From: Hydractinia symbiolongicarpus
Lineage: Eukaryota > Cnidaria > Hydrozoa > Anthoathecata > Hydractiniidae
Assembly (NCBI RefSeq): GCF_029227915.1
Contig: NC_079878.1
Coordinates: forward strand, 21,169,501 to 21,233,500
Direction of reading: 5' to 3'
Length of the DNA: 64,000 nt
Shown: piece by piece, positions 1 to 10,506 of the stretch
Layout: every line of letters starts with the position of its first letter
How positions within the stretch are numbered: the first letter of the stretch is position 1
The notes under the pieces: model-generated
The model's database searches: none
The model's input: only the letters and a program-made list of their open reading frames with translations
Told to the model about the DNA's origin: nothing
Program-made: the position numbers and the translations under genes

Positions 1-267
1 AGACAAAAAACCGGTTAGTATGAAAAAATCCGATGATTTCATTGGTTTACTAAGGGGTTTGGGAAGCCATTATTAAAATGGTAGCATAAAAAAGTAAACA
101 AATAAAAAACATTTCTACAGCACACAAAAATATAGAAGTAGCTCACCTAAAACCATTTTTTCGTTACAATTCATATAAACAATGATTCGAATTTGTTTCG
201 TGAACGTACAAAAGTTTAAAATCGAACATGCGTTTTTATTCTTAGTGGCTTGGGAATAGAAACTTAA
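1..267. other. Flank left of the Helitron relic, no gene seen
   Basis: AT-rich sequence with no supported coding exon, RNA gene or repeat. It may include the undetected 5' end of the neighbouring Helitron-type element, but I could not identify a terminal signature. Confidence 0.4.
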
Positions 268-381
268 AAAAAGAGCTTTGTTGTTATTTGTTCACAAAAG
301 AATGTTTTTTTTCAAAGCCCTCGGTCAGGGCACAGACCTCGCAAGACCTCGGGCTTTCTGTTACTTTTGCTAATTTTGGCT

Positions 382-408
382 GGCGATATTGAAATAAATC
401 CCGGACCA
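382..408 (+). other. 2A-like (StopGo) peptide motif
   Basis: Codons 382-408 read GDIEINPGP, which matches the D-x-E-x-N-P-G-P core of 2A ribosome-skipping peptides, and they follow a leucine-rich stretch as in 2A-like motifs known from non-LTR retrotransposons. It sits directly before the protease-like segment in the same frame. No in-frame ATG precedes it in this degraded copy. Confidence 0.75.
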
Positions 409-1120
409 GGCCCTCAATTTCATCAAAAAGTTGCTCTAGACTCTTTTCACCAAGGTGAGCCTAGATTTGGTGAAAGTAGTAATATACAATGTGCCTGCAA
501 AGCACTCTATCCAATATGTTTTTCTTCAATTAAAAAGGTTTAAGTTTGGAAATCGTTTGATTTAGATTATGTATTAGAAAAAGGAGATCGTTTAAAAGAT
601 TAGGTAAATTCCGTCCATTATTTATGGATGAAATGACTTCTAGTGTACTAATTGAAAGTAATATTGAGATTGAAAAGTTATCTCGTCTTTACGGATTGAT
701 GGGACAAACAGATATTTTTGTTAATCACGACAGAATCACTGATATCGGAAATGGTCTAATATTTATGGCAAATGAAATTAGCTTCTCATTGATTTGGGCA
801 AAAAAATCAATTTTTTTGTTTGATTTTCACAGTCGGGATAAAAATGACTTATTAGTTGCAGATGGAAGTTCAATTCTTTTATCTTTTAAGTCGCTTATTA
901 ATGTGCAGAGGCACAATAAGTATCAATATTATAAACATTTTGCCTCTAATTATTGTGCGAATATGCAGTTTGAGATACAGTATATCAAAGTTATAGAATC
1001 CAGAAATTGTTCTGAAATTTTATCTTCTCTTATGAAAAACCGAAAAAGGATTCAGAACAAAATTTCATTTGATAAACATTACAGCACCCGTTACAGTAAC
1101 AAAAAGTGTGAAATGCGTTT

Positions 1121-1680
1121 ACAACGTGCAGGAATTTTTGGAACACCTGAACATGAGCGAATGAAAAAAGCGAAATGTGAAAAACGTGCAGGAATTTTTA
1201 GAACACCTGGGCATGAGCGAATGAAAAAATCAAAATGTGAAAAACGTGCAGGGATTTTTGGAACACCTGAACATGAGCGAATGAAAAAAGCGAAATGTGA
1301 AAAACGTGCAGGAATTTTTGGAACACCTGAAAATGAGCGAATGAAAAAAGCGAAATGTGAAAAACGTGCAGGAATTTTTGGAACACCTGGGCATGAGCGA
1401 ATGAAAAAATCAAAATGTGAAAAACGTGCAGGGATTTTTGGAACACCTGAACATGAGCGAATGAAAAAAACAAAATGTGAAAAACGTGCAAAAATTTTTG
1501 GAACACCTGAACATGAGCGAATGAAAAAAGCGAAATGTGAAAAACGTGCAGGAATTTTTGGAACACCTGAACATGAGCGAATGAAAAAAACAAAATGTGA
1601 AAAACGTACAAAAATTTTTGGAACACCCGGGCATGAGCGAATTAAAAAAGCAAAATGTGAAAACCGTGCAAGCATTGCAG
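1121..1680 (+). repeat. 60-bp tandem repeat encoding 20-residue units
   Basis: Nine full 60-bp units start every 60 bases from 1141, with a partial unit before and two degenerate units to about 1790. Each encodes roughly GTPEHERMKKAKCEKRAGIF. Units 2 (1201) and 5 (1381) are identical over most of their length and differ from their neighbours, which suggests multi-unit duplication. Units 6-8 alternate with period two. Because 60 is divisible by three, the array is open in several frames on both strands; only the + frame joins the upstream protein. The repeat is highly basic and vaguely resembles the STPR-type repeats seen in some Helitron proteins (inference). Confidence 0.95.
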
Positions 1681-1850
1681 GAACATCTCAGCATGTAGAT
1701 ATAAAAATGAAAAAGCGATTAAGTTACGCCAGTATTGTCGGGACTGAAATGCATGAAACTATACTGAGGAGGAAGCAGGAAAGTTATGTTAATTTCAAAA
1801 GAAGTGTTAAAAAAATTCACTAAAATGATAAAAGAAGGGCCATTCTATAT

Positions 1851-2466
1851 TTGTGTGGTCTTCAATCGCTGTCTTTACTTCAGATCAGTAATACTTTAGA
1901 TGTTGGCAAATATAATATTGACATATTTGACTTTTATAAAAAAGTTGCAAGTCCTGATGAAAAGTTTTATATTTATCGCACTTGTCATAATAAGTTAAAA
2001 AAGTCAGAAATTTCTGCACAAGCTGTTTTGAATAAACTTGGTATATTCAATTTCCCTAATGATTTAGCAAATTTGAACAGACTTGAAAAAATTTTAATAT
2101 TTAAAATTATTCAAATTTTAATCCAGTTTTGCTTGGCTAGACATTTTCAATACAGAGTTGAAACATTCTTTCGGCAAAGTCTCTCGGCAAAGATTCGTGT
2201 TGAATTCCAAGTTCGTGAAAGTCCTCATATTCATTCTTTTTTTATGGGTTTTAAATACTCCTACTTTAAGTGAAACAAATGTTGGCGAATATGTTGCGTT
2301 TGTTGATTCTGTCATTAGGGCATATGTTCCAGATATTGATACAGATCCAGAGCTCCATGAATTAGTAACTACGTATCAAATTCATTCTCATTCTAAATCC
2401 TGCCGAAAGTATAAAAATCAAAGTTGTAGATACCATTTTGGTTTTTCACGGATCATACGGTTATAG
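1851..2466 (+). pseudogene. Helitron Rep (HUH endonuclease) relic
   Basis: The first frame (1851-2273) carries YRTCHNKLKKSEI and a following NRLEKILI, typical of the region upstream of Helitron Rep domains. It then reads ARHFQYRVETFF and RESPHIHSFF. PHIH is the two-histidine HUH metal-binding motif of rolling-circle replication initiators. The downstream part continues in another frame (2158-2466) with NVGEYVAFVDSVIRAYVP and a Cys/His-containing tail. The shift between these frames and the abrupt jump near 2095 show at least one frameshift and one internal deletion. Catalytic tyrosines are not confidently visible. Confidence 0.75.
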
Positions 2467-2744
2467 CTATTCCACTACCCAAAGACACAACATCAGATAA
2501 GAAAACAAAAATTCTAGAGAAGCGCAAATTGCTACTTGCCGTGGTTAAGGAATACATTGATAAAAATTTGGAACCTCGCAAAAGAGAGATCTTAAATCCA
2601 TCAAATAATTTTTTGAACAAGTCCCAACAATAAAAGAGATTCTTCAAAAATTAGGGATTTGTGAGCATGACTATTATGAGTCACCTTCCACCTCTGATGA
2701 TGGCGACTTCCAAATTTACCTAAAGCGTCCATCAAACTCTTATT

Positions 2745-4075
2745 TTGTTACATACATACATGTGTACTTATGTCTCAAAATCTGAAGATGACACTTCTGA
2801 GACTATGAAGCAGGCAGCAAAAGAAGCTTTCAGTTCCAATGCAGATATAAAGCGAATAAGAGCAATTGCCAGAGTCCATGCTAATAAAAGAGAATGTTCT
2901 GTTCAGGAAACTGTTTGTTTTTTAATGCCTGAATTGTGGCTTAGAAAAACATTTCCAGGTGTGATTTTTGCCAACAGTAATATTTTGGTAGATTTGGAAA
3001 AGAATTTATCTAGACTTAATGATAAAAAGAGGTCTGCATTGAGAAATAATCTTTGCGAATTGCGAGCCATTATGACTGACGAAATATCAATGGTCTTCAA
3101 TTTACTACTTTTGTATATTCACTTACGGTTAAATGAAATATTTGGGTGTTCTGATGATGTTCCGTTTGCTGGTATAACTGTTATAACAGTAGGTGACTTT
3201 TATCAACTGTCTCCAGTACAACAACGAACAATATATTCTGAGTATAATGATTTGTGGCAAAATTTAACACATTTGTGAAATCTTTTTGAAATGGTTGAAC
3301 TACATGAAGTTATGCGCCAAACAAGTGATTTCAAACTAATTGATCTCTTGAACAAAGTTCGAACTGCCTCAATTGAAGAAGAAGATGAGAAACTATTAAG
3401 ATCTCGCTTTATTACACAAAGCAATATAACTTATCCTAGTCACGCTCTTCATATCTTTGCAGAGAATAAACCATGTGAAGAACATAATTGTCAAATGTTG
3501 AGATTGAATGAAAATCCTTTTGTACTCAATACTAGCAATTGATGATTTGCCTAAAAATGTTGCTAGAAATGTTATAGTTGCAATCAAAGTCAAAAGGGTG
3601 GTTTGGCAGGCAAACTAGCAGACAAAAGTCAAGGTTGATGCAAGAGTAATGTTAACCGTTATTATTGACATTGCAGATCGTTTAATTAATGGACAACTTG
3701 GGACAATTAAACATATATCATTTAATGCTAATGGTTGTTTTAACAATATTTGTATAAACTTTGATGATGTTCAAGCTGGTCTAAAAAAGATGCAAATCAA
3801 TTCTTTAGCAAGACAACACAGATGGGTACCTATTGAAAAAGCAGAGTCGAATATTGTAATAAGGCCTGATAAAGATAGTTCTCCAATTATAAAGCAAACA
3901 CAATTCCCCTTGATGTTAGCTTGGGCATGGACCGTTCAAAAAGTGCAAGGTTTAAGTCTTGATCAGGCAGTTATTAGTTTTTCGTTATTAAAACAAAAAA
4001 CTTTCAACAATGGTCAAATGTATGTAGCTTTAGTAGAGTTGCTTCCTTGAAGGACAAACTAATTCTGTTGCATTG
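2745..4075 (+). pseudogene. Helitron C-terminal Rep/PIF1-like helicase relic
   Basis: Four segments in shifting frames match the Helitron helicase region. These are CTYVSKSEDDTSETMKQAAK with RECSVQETV and MPELWLRKTFP (2745 onward); ITVGDFYQLSPVQ, a helicase motif III-like block; LHEVMRQTSDF and the following part (3291-3542); and FPLMLAWAWTVQKVQGLSLD (3649-4050), the conserved C-terminal PIF1 motif. A single-base shift near 4035 puts the usual SRVASLKDKL ending in another frame, reaching about 4075. The Walker A part of the helicase is missing: the sequence passes from FANSNI directly to a region just before DEISM. The enzyme cannot be active. Confidence 0.8.
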
Positions 4076-4127
4076 TTTTTTATTGTGTTTATGCTATTTT
4101 TAAAAAGTATTGTGACACGTTGTGGGA

Positions 4128-4149
4128 GGGGGGGGGGGGGGGGGGGGGG
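4128..4149 (+). repeat. Homopolymer tract of 22 G
   Basis: An uninterrupted run of 22 G follows GGGA and is followed by TTGGGG. Together they could form G-quadruplex structure on the + strand. Exact length may be unreliable in sequencing. Confidence 0.9.
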
Positions 4150-4159
4150 TTGGGGAGTG

Positions 4160-5585
4160 ATAAGCTTTCTAATATCTTTTAAATTGTGGTTGTCCTAACA
4201 CCTAATATGGCAAGACCTTGGTGTGTATCAAGTGCAACCAGACAAAAAACTGTGTCGCAGCACTTGTATATTTGTTAGTTTGCCTGCACAAGTAGGCTTT
4301 TGTTATATTTTAAGATTTTTGTTTAAAAAGGGAACTGAAACAGAGGCTATATATATAGAACAAATTAGGCTTGTCTCTGCGTACCTTTGCTTCTGCTCCA
4401 ATGTATAGTACATTCAGTATTTTGTTTTACATTGTGTTTATTATTATATATTTGTATTTATATAATTTTAACTTTAAAAGACACTTATAAAATACACGAA
4501 AGACACTTGGAAATTAAAACAAGTTTACAGACGTTATAAAGTTAAATACGTTTAAAGGGATTTACGAAACAAAACAGAGTTATGAACTAAAGCAAGCTGA
4601 AAGACATTTTACGAATTAAAAAGTGGATGACTACGAAATAAAAATGTCATGGTCAATTTGGTGGTGATGATGATTGTAATTTAAAAGGTAAATGTAAAAT
4701 ATGTGATTTATAGAGATTAAAATTCATTGAATTCATTTTAAGGGAATTTAATAACTTGTATCTGTTGCCATGATAAACTTTGACAATGCTGTAGAATAGG
4801 GAAATAAGAGGACAATTTATGTCTTGGATAAAAATTATATGATAGTATTTTTAGTATTCATTTTTTCTTTTGTTTTCATCGTTGAAAAACACAGATGAAT
4901 CGATATATGTATTCACAATATACCATTATTCCTCATAAGAAATTGCAATCTGAAGACTAGAGACGTATCAAATTATTTTCTCCATCGATATTTATACTAT
5001 ATCGACACATTTTTACTCATTTACGAATTCAACTTAAACTACCTGTTATAATAGTTTAAAACACGTATTGAAGGCATGATGAAGCCGCAAGAGTCATTTT
5101 CAATATTAAACTTGTTAAAACACAACTAGTGGACGCAGAATTGCAGCGAGTCATAAACTGATATAACATGATACTAAATCCTGGACAAATATATCAAACT
5201 CAATTAAAATAGCGTGCAGTGCTCAAGCCAACAGAAAGTAACTGTAAATCTCATCATTTAAAAGAACTATGGAGTTTTGTGCAAATTACATTGTAAACTG
5301 TTATAAGTATTGTCACGTCAACTTTTCCATGTAATGTTATCTTTCCACGTTTAATGTCTCCAGTTCTAATTTGTGTTATTTTTGTAATTCGGCAATTATA
5401 TAGTTTCATTGTATTGTATTGTTTTTTCTTTGTTTAGTAGTATTAAAATATTAAAATATCTCCTTACTGTACCCTTTTCATTGCTTATTTGTTAAATATT
5501 TGAATTACGTTAAGCGAGCCAATATGAAAAAACTAAATATAATTTGGATCACAAAATTGCCATTTCTTTGGTGCCATATTGGCTG
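4160..5585. other. Intergenic, no gene seen
   Basis: AT-rich sequence with only short chance ORFs, lying between the Helitron relic and the 3' end of the RRM/CCCH gene. The 3'-UTR of that gene should lie just below 5586. Confidence 0.5.
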
Positions 5586-7349
5586 CTACGTGAGCTTTAG
5601 TGTTCTGTGTGATTTTAAACCGACCACGGCTTCTTGTTTGTGTTGAGATGCTGTTTAAGAGTAGGAAAAAATGACAACATGCTTAGCTCATAATACATAC
5701 CTGATGATGATATGAAAGCGTTGTTTAACAGTCATCCTCAGTTTTATTGATTTTGAAAAGCACGAATTTAGTAGACTCCATTAATTGCATCAGGGCCTTT
5801 TCAAAAATTAAAAAAAAACTCTACAACATAATTCCCAAAGGATTTAAGATACATACCTCTGGTTAAATCATCTGGATGTAAACTCTCACAATTAATATTG
5901 AAGCATTTTTTCTCCAACCAAGCTTCACAGATATCTTCAGGTGGGTTCGCCAAGTGGCGATAAGGACAAGGCTGTAAACAAATACAAAACTTTCCCAATT
6001 TTACATTATGGCTTCCTAATCGGAGATAAAAAGTTGATAGCAAAGCTCTTACCAAAATGCAATAGCGGTGCTTTTAGCCAGAAGAAATACAGTTTAAAAA
6101 TTTTTAAAGTAAAGAAAAAATGTGAGAGACATGCTTGGAACAAATGGAGTATTTCAATATGTCACCTATTAAAAAGCACATGCAGTATTTCGTTCCTTAG
6201 CCCATGAAAAGTCAATCAACTTTAAATTGGTCACTCCACTCACATATCTCACCTTTTTAAACCAAAGTGAGAATACACCTTAAAGTTTATGAAAAAAAGA
6301 ACTTCTTGTAGTTATCTTCCAAAGAACGTCCATTTATAACCGAAACAACTGTCACTTTATAGTAATATTTGTCCATCAGTAACTAAGCATAAATAACTCT
6401 TATATTTAAACATGCATTATTCTGAAATTTGCAATAAAAAGCAATAATAAGCACCCTTAATGTAGATGTAACCTAGTAAAACGGACAAGTCAGTTTTAAA
6501 TAGTTCAAAAACTGTGAATCTACATATATATAGAAACAGCCTACATAATTTCTTGTGGGGACGAAGTTTTAAATTTACGATTTAGTGGTAACACTGGTTA
6601 AGTCAGGCACACATTCGATAAATCACAATACTTCAACTTAAATCTAGAATTAGAAACCTCACCATATGACCAGATAGTGTCACCCAGGCTGTATAACAGC
6701 AATGTATTGCTTAACAGCTATCGAAAAAAGATATCGTCAGAAATGTCACAAATCCTATAGAAATTGGTGTGCTCACTCATTGCTGAAAAGTTAGCCTTGA
6801 AGATTAAACCAGGAGTTTTCTGAACAAGTGGTGAACAGTTTTGACACAAACAGGAATTTTAACAGGAAAAAAAAGTTAAATTACTATAACCTGATGATTC
6901 AAAAAAAAAAAAAAAAATCTGATGCAGAAAATTTTTTATTTCATTTTTGTAACTTTTGAAGGAGTACATTCTAGTTCCAAGAGAAATGGTCACTGAGAAA
7001 GCCAGCTATTAAAATAATATACCTTGTCATCTTTGGGAGAACAGTTTTGCATGTGGCGACAATCTGTCAGAAGTCTATGGTCACTGCGAGACTGACTATA
7101 AGAAGAAGTCTTTATGACACTATTCCTTATTTTGGTCCCATTCATATGAGCAGCTGCCTTCTCTGCGTCTAGTTTGTTACTAAAATTCACATAACCGACT
7201 GCGTTAGGACTGTTCATAGGTTTTCGAACTTCAACACTAAATATTTCTCCATATCTTTCGAAAAGCAGTTTAACGCTGTCTTTATTAAGAGATTTGTCAA
7301 GACCATCAACTTTGACAACGTATGTTTTTAACGTCGGGAGGTTATCCAT
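5586..7349 (-). CDS. Small RRM plus CCCH zinc-finger RNA-binding protein
   Basis: Three exons fit together on the minus strand: 7349-7023, 5971-5857 and 5650-5586 (stop TAG). Donors read AAG|GTATAT and AGAG|GTATGT. Acceptors read TTTACAG| and TTAAACAG|. Phases are 0 and then 1, giving about 168 residues. Residues 9-85 form an RRM with YVVKVDGL (RNP2-like) and NAVGYVNF (RNP1-like). It is followed by Cys/His-rich sequence that joins across the first intron: C-x5-C-x7-C-x3-H, then C-x7-C-x4-C-x3-H, the second being a clear CCCH-type finger. The protein therefore probably binds RNA in nucleus or cytoplasm. The last 21-codon exon rests only on splice signals and phase. I do not recognise a specific orthologue. 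It lies in the same direction as, and downstream of, the PAM2-bearing TRIM gene. Confidence 0.7.
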
Positions 7350-10300
7350 GTTGATGTTGTATCGATGAAAATTTTATATATATTCCCTGTCCTATAAATT
7401 ATAAATGGTAAGGTTGTTAACAAATACTAACTCTTATGCTGTCTAATTTTTCAGCAAGCTCAAACGGTTTCCTGTTGTTGGTCTCGCCTACAGTCAGCTT
7501 ACCAGGAGTATACACTTTTTTTTTATAGAAAAGGTAATAAAGTTTTCTTTAAATTTGAGTCTCAAAGTAGTTGCTGGTTAAAAAAGTGTTTATACTTATG
7601 TCTTAAAATATGCTTACTAAGATTTGTTGTAAGGCTAACATAATATTTCTCATGAATTCACATACCATTTTTTTCTTCAATAAATGCCCTGAGTATTTAT
7701 AATTTTTGATGATTTTTAAGGAGGCGTTTATTAGAAAAGGGTGGTAATAAGAGAAGGAAGTTTATGTGAGATATTTTTATATATCCTCAATATTTGCTGG
7801 GTTATCCTCTTCATCATTAAAGTCATATAAGTTCTCTTTAATATTGGCATCTTCAAAATCTGACTCAGTTGACTGAAAGGGGACTAATAGACGCTCCCCC
7901 CAACCTTTCATCGCACTAGGGGACACGTTTAATAGAGAGGGGGGTTTAAAAGAAAGGGGCATTTATTGAAAAAAACGGTATGGATATCTGAGTAGAAAAA
8001 TTATGCATCACAATAGCAGATTGTTCGCCTTGATCAAAAAAATAGTTGAAAACAATCACAAAATGTCATTCAGCTCACATCAAGGGTTGCCACCTGATTC
8101 TCCCTGATCGAAATTCAAAATTCTATGATTTGGTGACAACCCTGACATCGATTGGTAATTAGTAATAAAACTATCACAGTAATAAAACTATCACACTAAT
8201 AAATTAGAGACAGGTGTTAAAAATATAAACATAAACAAAACATAAACAAAACACTGTTGCAACCAGTGAGATAAGAGTCAGAGCACTTTCTTTCAAGCAT
8301 GGATATTGTATTTAATACTTTGGGTCACTGCAAGTCAAATATCAAAATTAAAAAACGACACAAATGACAGCAATATCAAAGCGCTGATGTTTTTACACGT
8401 ATTATCAAATTTGGTTTAAATTGGTTCCAAACAAAAAACTAACTTCAACAAAATTTGCCACTACAGAAAATAACTAATATTGACTGGTGAGGAAGGATAA
8501 GAATTCTAATGAGAAAAATATCCATACGTTTTGATTATTTCTTCAGTTAAAAATCAGTGCAATGGTGCGTTACTTACTGATGTAAACTTCATATATAACC
8601 AATACATAATACTACAATCAATGCCAGAAAATAAAAATTGGATTCAAATTGAACTTATAATACATTGCATAACTTCCAGTTCCGGTTTAATCCGGTTAAA
8701 TCCAGTAAAACACGGATTCTCAAAAAAATATATACAATATATAATTGTGAAATTGATAACATCTAAATACTGTATAATCGTTATGGTAAAAAAGTTATTT
8801 AAAACTCTCATTTTGTGTCTTAGTTAGATTACATGCACTTGGACTGGGAATTCTATTTTTTCTATTTCTATTGACCCCAAAGGGTTAAACAAAAATGCCA
8901 TTCGTTGTATTTATATGGAATTTTTTTTATATCAGAGTTGTGTGAACTGCACGTGCGCAATAGCTTTATTTCGGGTAAATCGTGTTGAAATGGATATTTT
9001 AAGGGTGTCCTTTAACTGTAACAAAATCAACACCAAAAGCATTTTCGTTTCATCTCAAACCCTACAAGAATTTATAAACACTAGAGACTGTAAAGACAGA
9101 AACGTCAAATGAAATATGTTATTTAATAACATGAAGAAAATTTATTTTCACTTATTCTCAAAATTAATGAATACCCATACTTTAATAACTGCCTGCATTA
9201 ATACGAGGGTGTCACTTAAAAGATACTGAAAAGAGAAAAAAAAAGTAGTGGGAGAATTTTCTGTTGGCTTAATGCCAGTGAGGAATAAACCTGCAGTCAT
9301 TATCAGAAGTCGAATGCTCTATCAATAATCAGAATCACTAGTTTAAAAAAAATGGCAAATTTCTTTGTTCATATCATTAAAAATATATTCCAGTAACTCC
9401 TTTTTTGCTTACAGATAAACAAAGAACAGAATATTCACAACGCTGCTTGCAAAAGTTTTGTAAAAAAATGTTTTAAAGTAACTTCTTATTTCCCTTCTCT
9501 ATTTTAAGCGAAGTGTATGCGAAGTTTAACACTAAAAGGGTCTCGGTCTCATCATGCTTTAAAAAAACTGTGTAAAATACATAAACCAAATATTTTGTAA
9601 TAAATTTTAAAGTAAAATGATAATAAACAATATATTTAGTATTTGATTTCTAAAAAGAAAATTCTGCATTTGAATAATAATTTAATAATAATAAGCCAGT
9701 CGTTTCGGCAGGAAGTTCTACGGCGTATTACTGATTTAATTGTCCTCTACAGGTGAGTATTTGCTTCAGTAATTGTGCAGAAAAAATGCTCACGTTAGCA
9801 ATAATTAATTATTTCAACTAGCACAGCAAAAGAGAATAAAAAATTTGAAATTAGTAGAAAAATGACTTCAAGTTTGTAAACATGGCTTTTATGAAACCTA
9901 AATGAAACTTAAAAATCATAAAAACAACTATTTATGATTTATTTGGTTTTTTAAAATGAATTTTAGCATTGAAACTCGTTGTACGAAATACAAATCTAGC
10001 TTCGGTAAATTCCAGATCACTTACGACATAACAAACGACCGTTTAGCGAAACCGACTGAACATATGATAATAATGCAAAATGATTAATTTGTAAACATAA
10101 TAGGTATTTGTACCTTGTGCAACAGAGTAGTCTGTTATAACACTCAAAAACTAATAATTCCACCGCTACACTAGACTGGTATCCTCCCGTGCTTCACTAG
10201 TCTCGGTAGTAAAAACGGCGACAAAAAAGGAGCCCATTTTGAAGTTTTACCAGCTAAAGCAGTAAAACAAAAAAGCAACCCTTGCGTAACAATATATTTA

Positions 10301-10506
10301 TAAGCGTAACAGTAATTGCTAAGTAAAATATAAATAAAAACAAAGTAAAGAAATAAATGTGCACAGTTAGACCTTCATTTTGTGAGGAAATTTTAAAAGA
10401 CTTTGTATGCAACAAAAAATGATAGTCTTTCACCAAACATTTTGCAGTGCCAAAATTTGCTTTCACAAACACTCCTCTTAAAGTATAATGTATCCTTCTA
10501 ATACAC
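7350..10506. other. Intergenic, no confident gene
   Basis: A long AT-rich interval with scattered short ORFs that show no domain signal. At 8088-8145, 12-base imperfect inverted arms (AGGGTTGCCACC and GGTGACAACCCT) may mark a degraded MITE. The only protein-like stretch is the acidic ORF near 7777-7962, annotated separately. Confidence 0.45.
7777..7962 (-). other. Acidic short ORF, possible transposase C-terminal fragment
   Basis: A 61-codon minus-strand frame ends in an acidic tail (NLYDFNDEEDNPANIEDI). The DNA contains several near-copies of a GGCGTTTATTAG-like motif around 7722-7970. That combination resembles the ends of pogo-like transposons in marine invertebrates, but this is recollection, not a match. 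It may equally be noncoding repeat. Confidence 0.25.

Larger units (their letters stand above)
268..1823 (+). pseudogene. 2A-like / cysteine-protease-like / repeat ORF of the Helitron, broken
   Basis: Frame 1 is open from 268 to the TAA at 541. It encodes a leucine-rich stretch, a 2A-like motif, then a segment with FHQGEPRFGESS followed by QCACKAL, which resembles the catalytic-Cys start of OTU/viral-tegument-like cysteine proteases carried by some animal transposons. The same frame continues past the stop with DLDYVLEKGD and then a TAG at 601-603. The rest of the domain (FLFDFHSRD, ADGSS) lies in the ORF at 624-1823, which then runs into about nine tandem 20-residue repeats. The protease assignment rests on my recollection of motif spacing, so it is moderate. 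The function in the element is unknown. Frame breaks make this copy nonfunctional. Confidence 0.55.
268..4075 (+). mobile_element. Decayed Helitron-type rolling-circle element
   Basis: Reading left to right on the + strand, broken frames encode a 2A-like motif, a cysteine-protease-like segment, a block of 20-residue repeats, a Helitron Rep segment with an HUH motif (PHIH, near 2223-2234), and a PIF1-like helicase ending near 4075. This order of Rep followed by PIF1 helicase is that of autonomous Helitrons. The copy is clearly dead: the frame changes several times, stops interrupt the protease part (541-543, 601-603), and much of the Rep N-terminal region is missing around 2090-2130. I did not find a convincing 5'-TC or 3'-hairpin/CTRR terminus, so the boundaries are the limits of recognisable coding sequence only. 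Confidence 0.8.

Noticed and set aside
1121-1680. CRISPR array
   Set aside because: The repeats are directly adjacent with no unique spacers, are coding, and the genome is eukaryotic.
1091-1694. Three long minus-strand ORFs across the 60-bp repeat
   Set aside because: They arise because the repeat period is a multiple of three. The + frame continues into protein-like sequence on the upstream side, while the minus frames do not extend beyond the array.
8531-9112. Two + strand ORFs of 98 and 65 codons
   Set aside because: Composition matches translated AT-rich noncoding DNA, with no splice partners and no motif.
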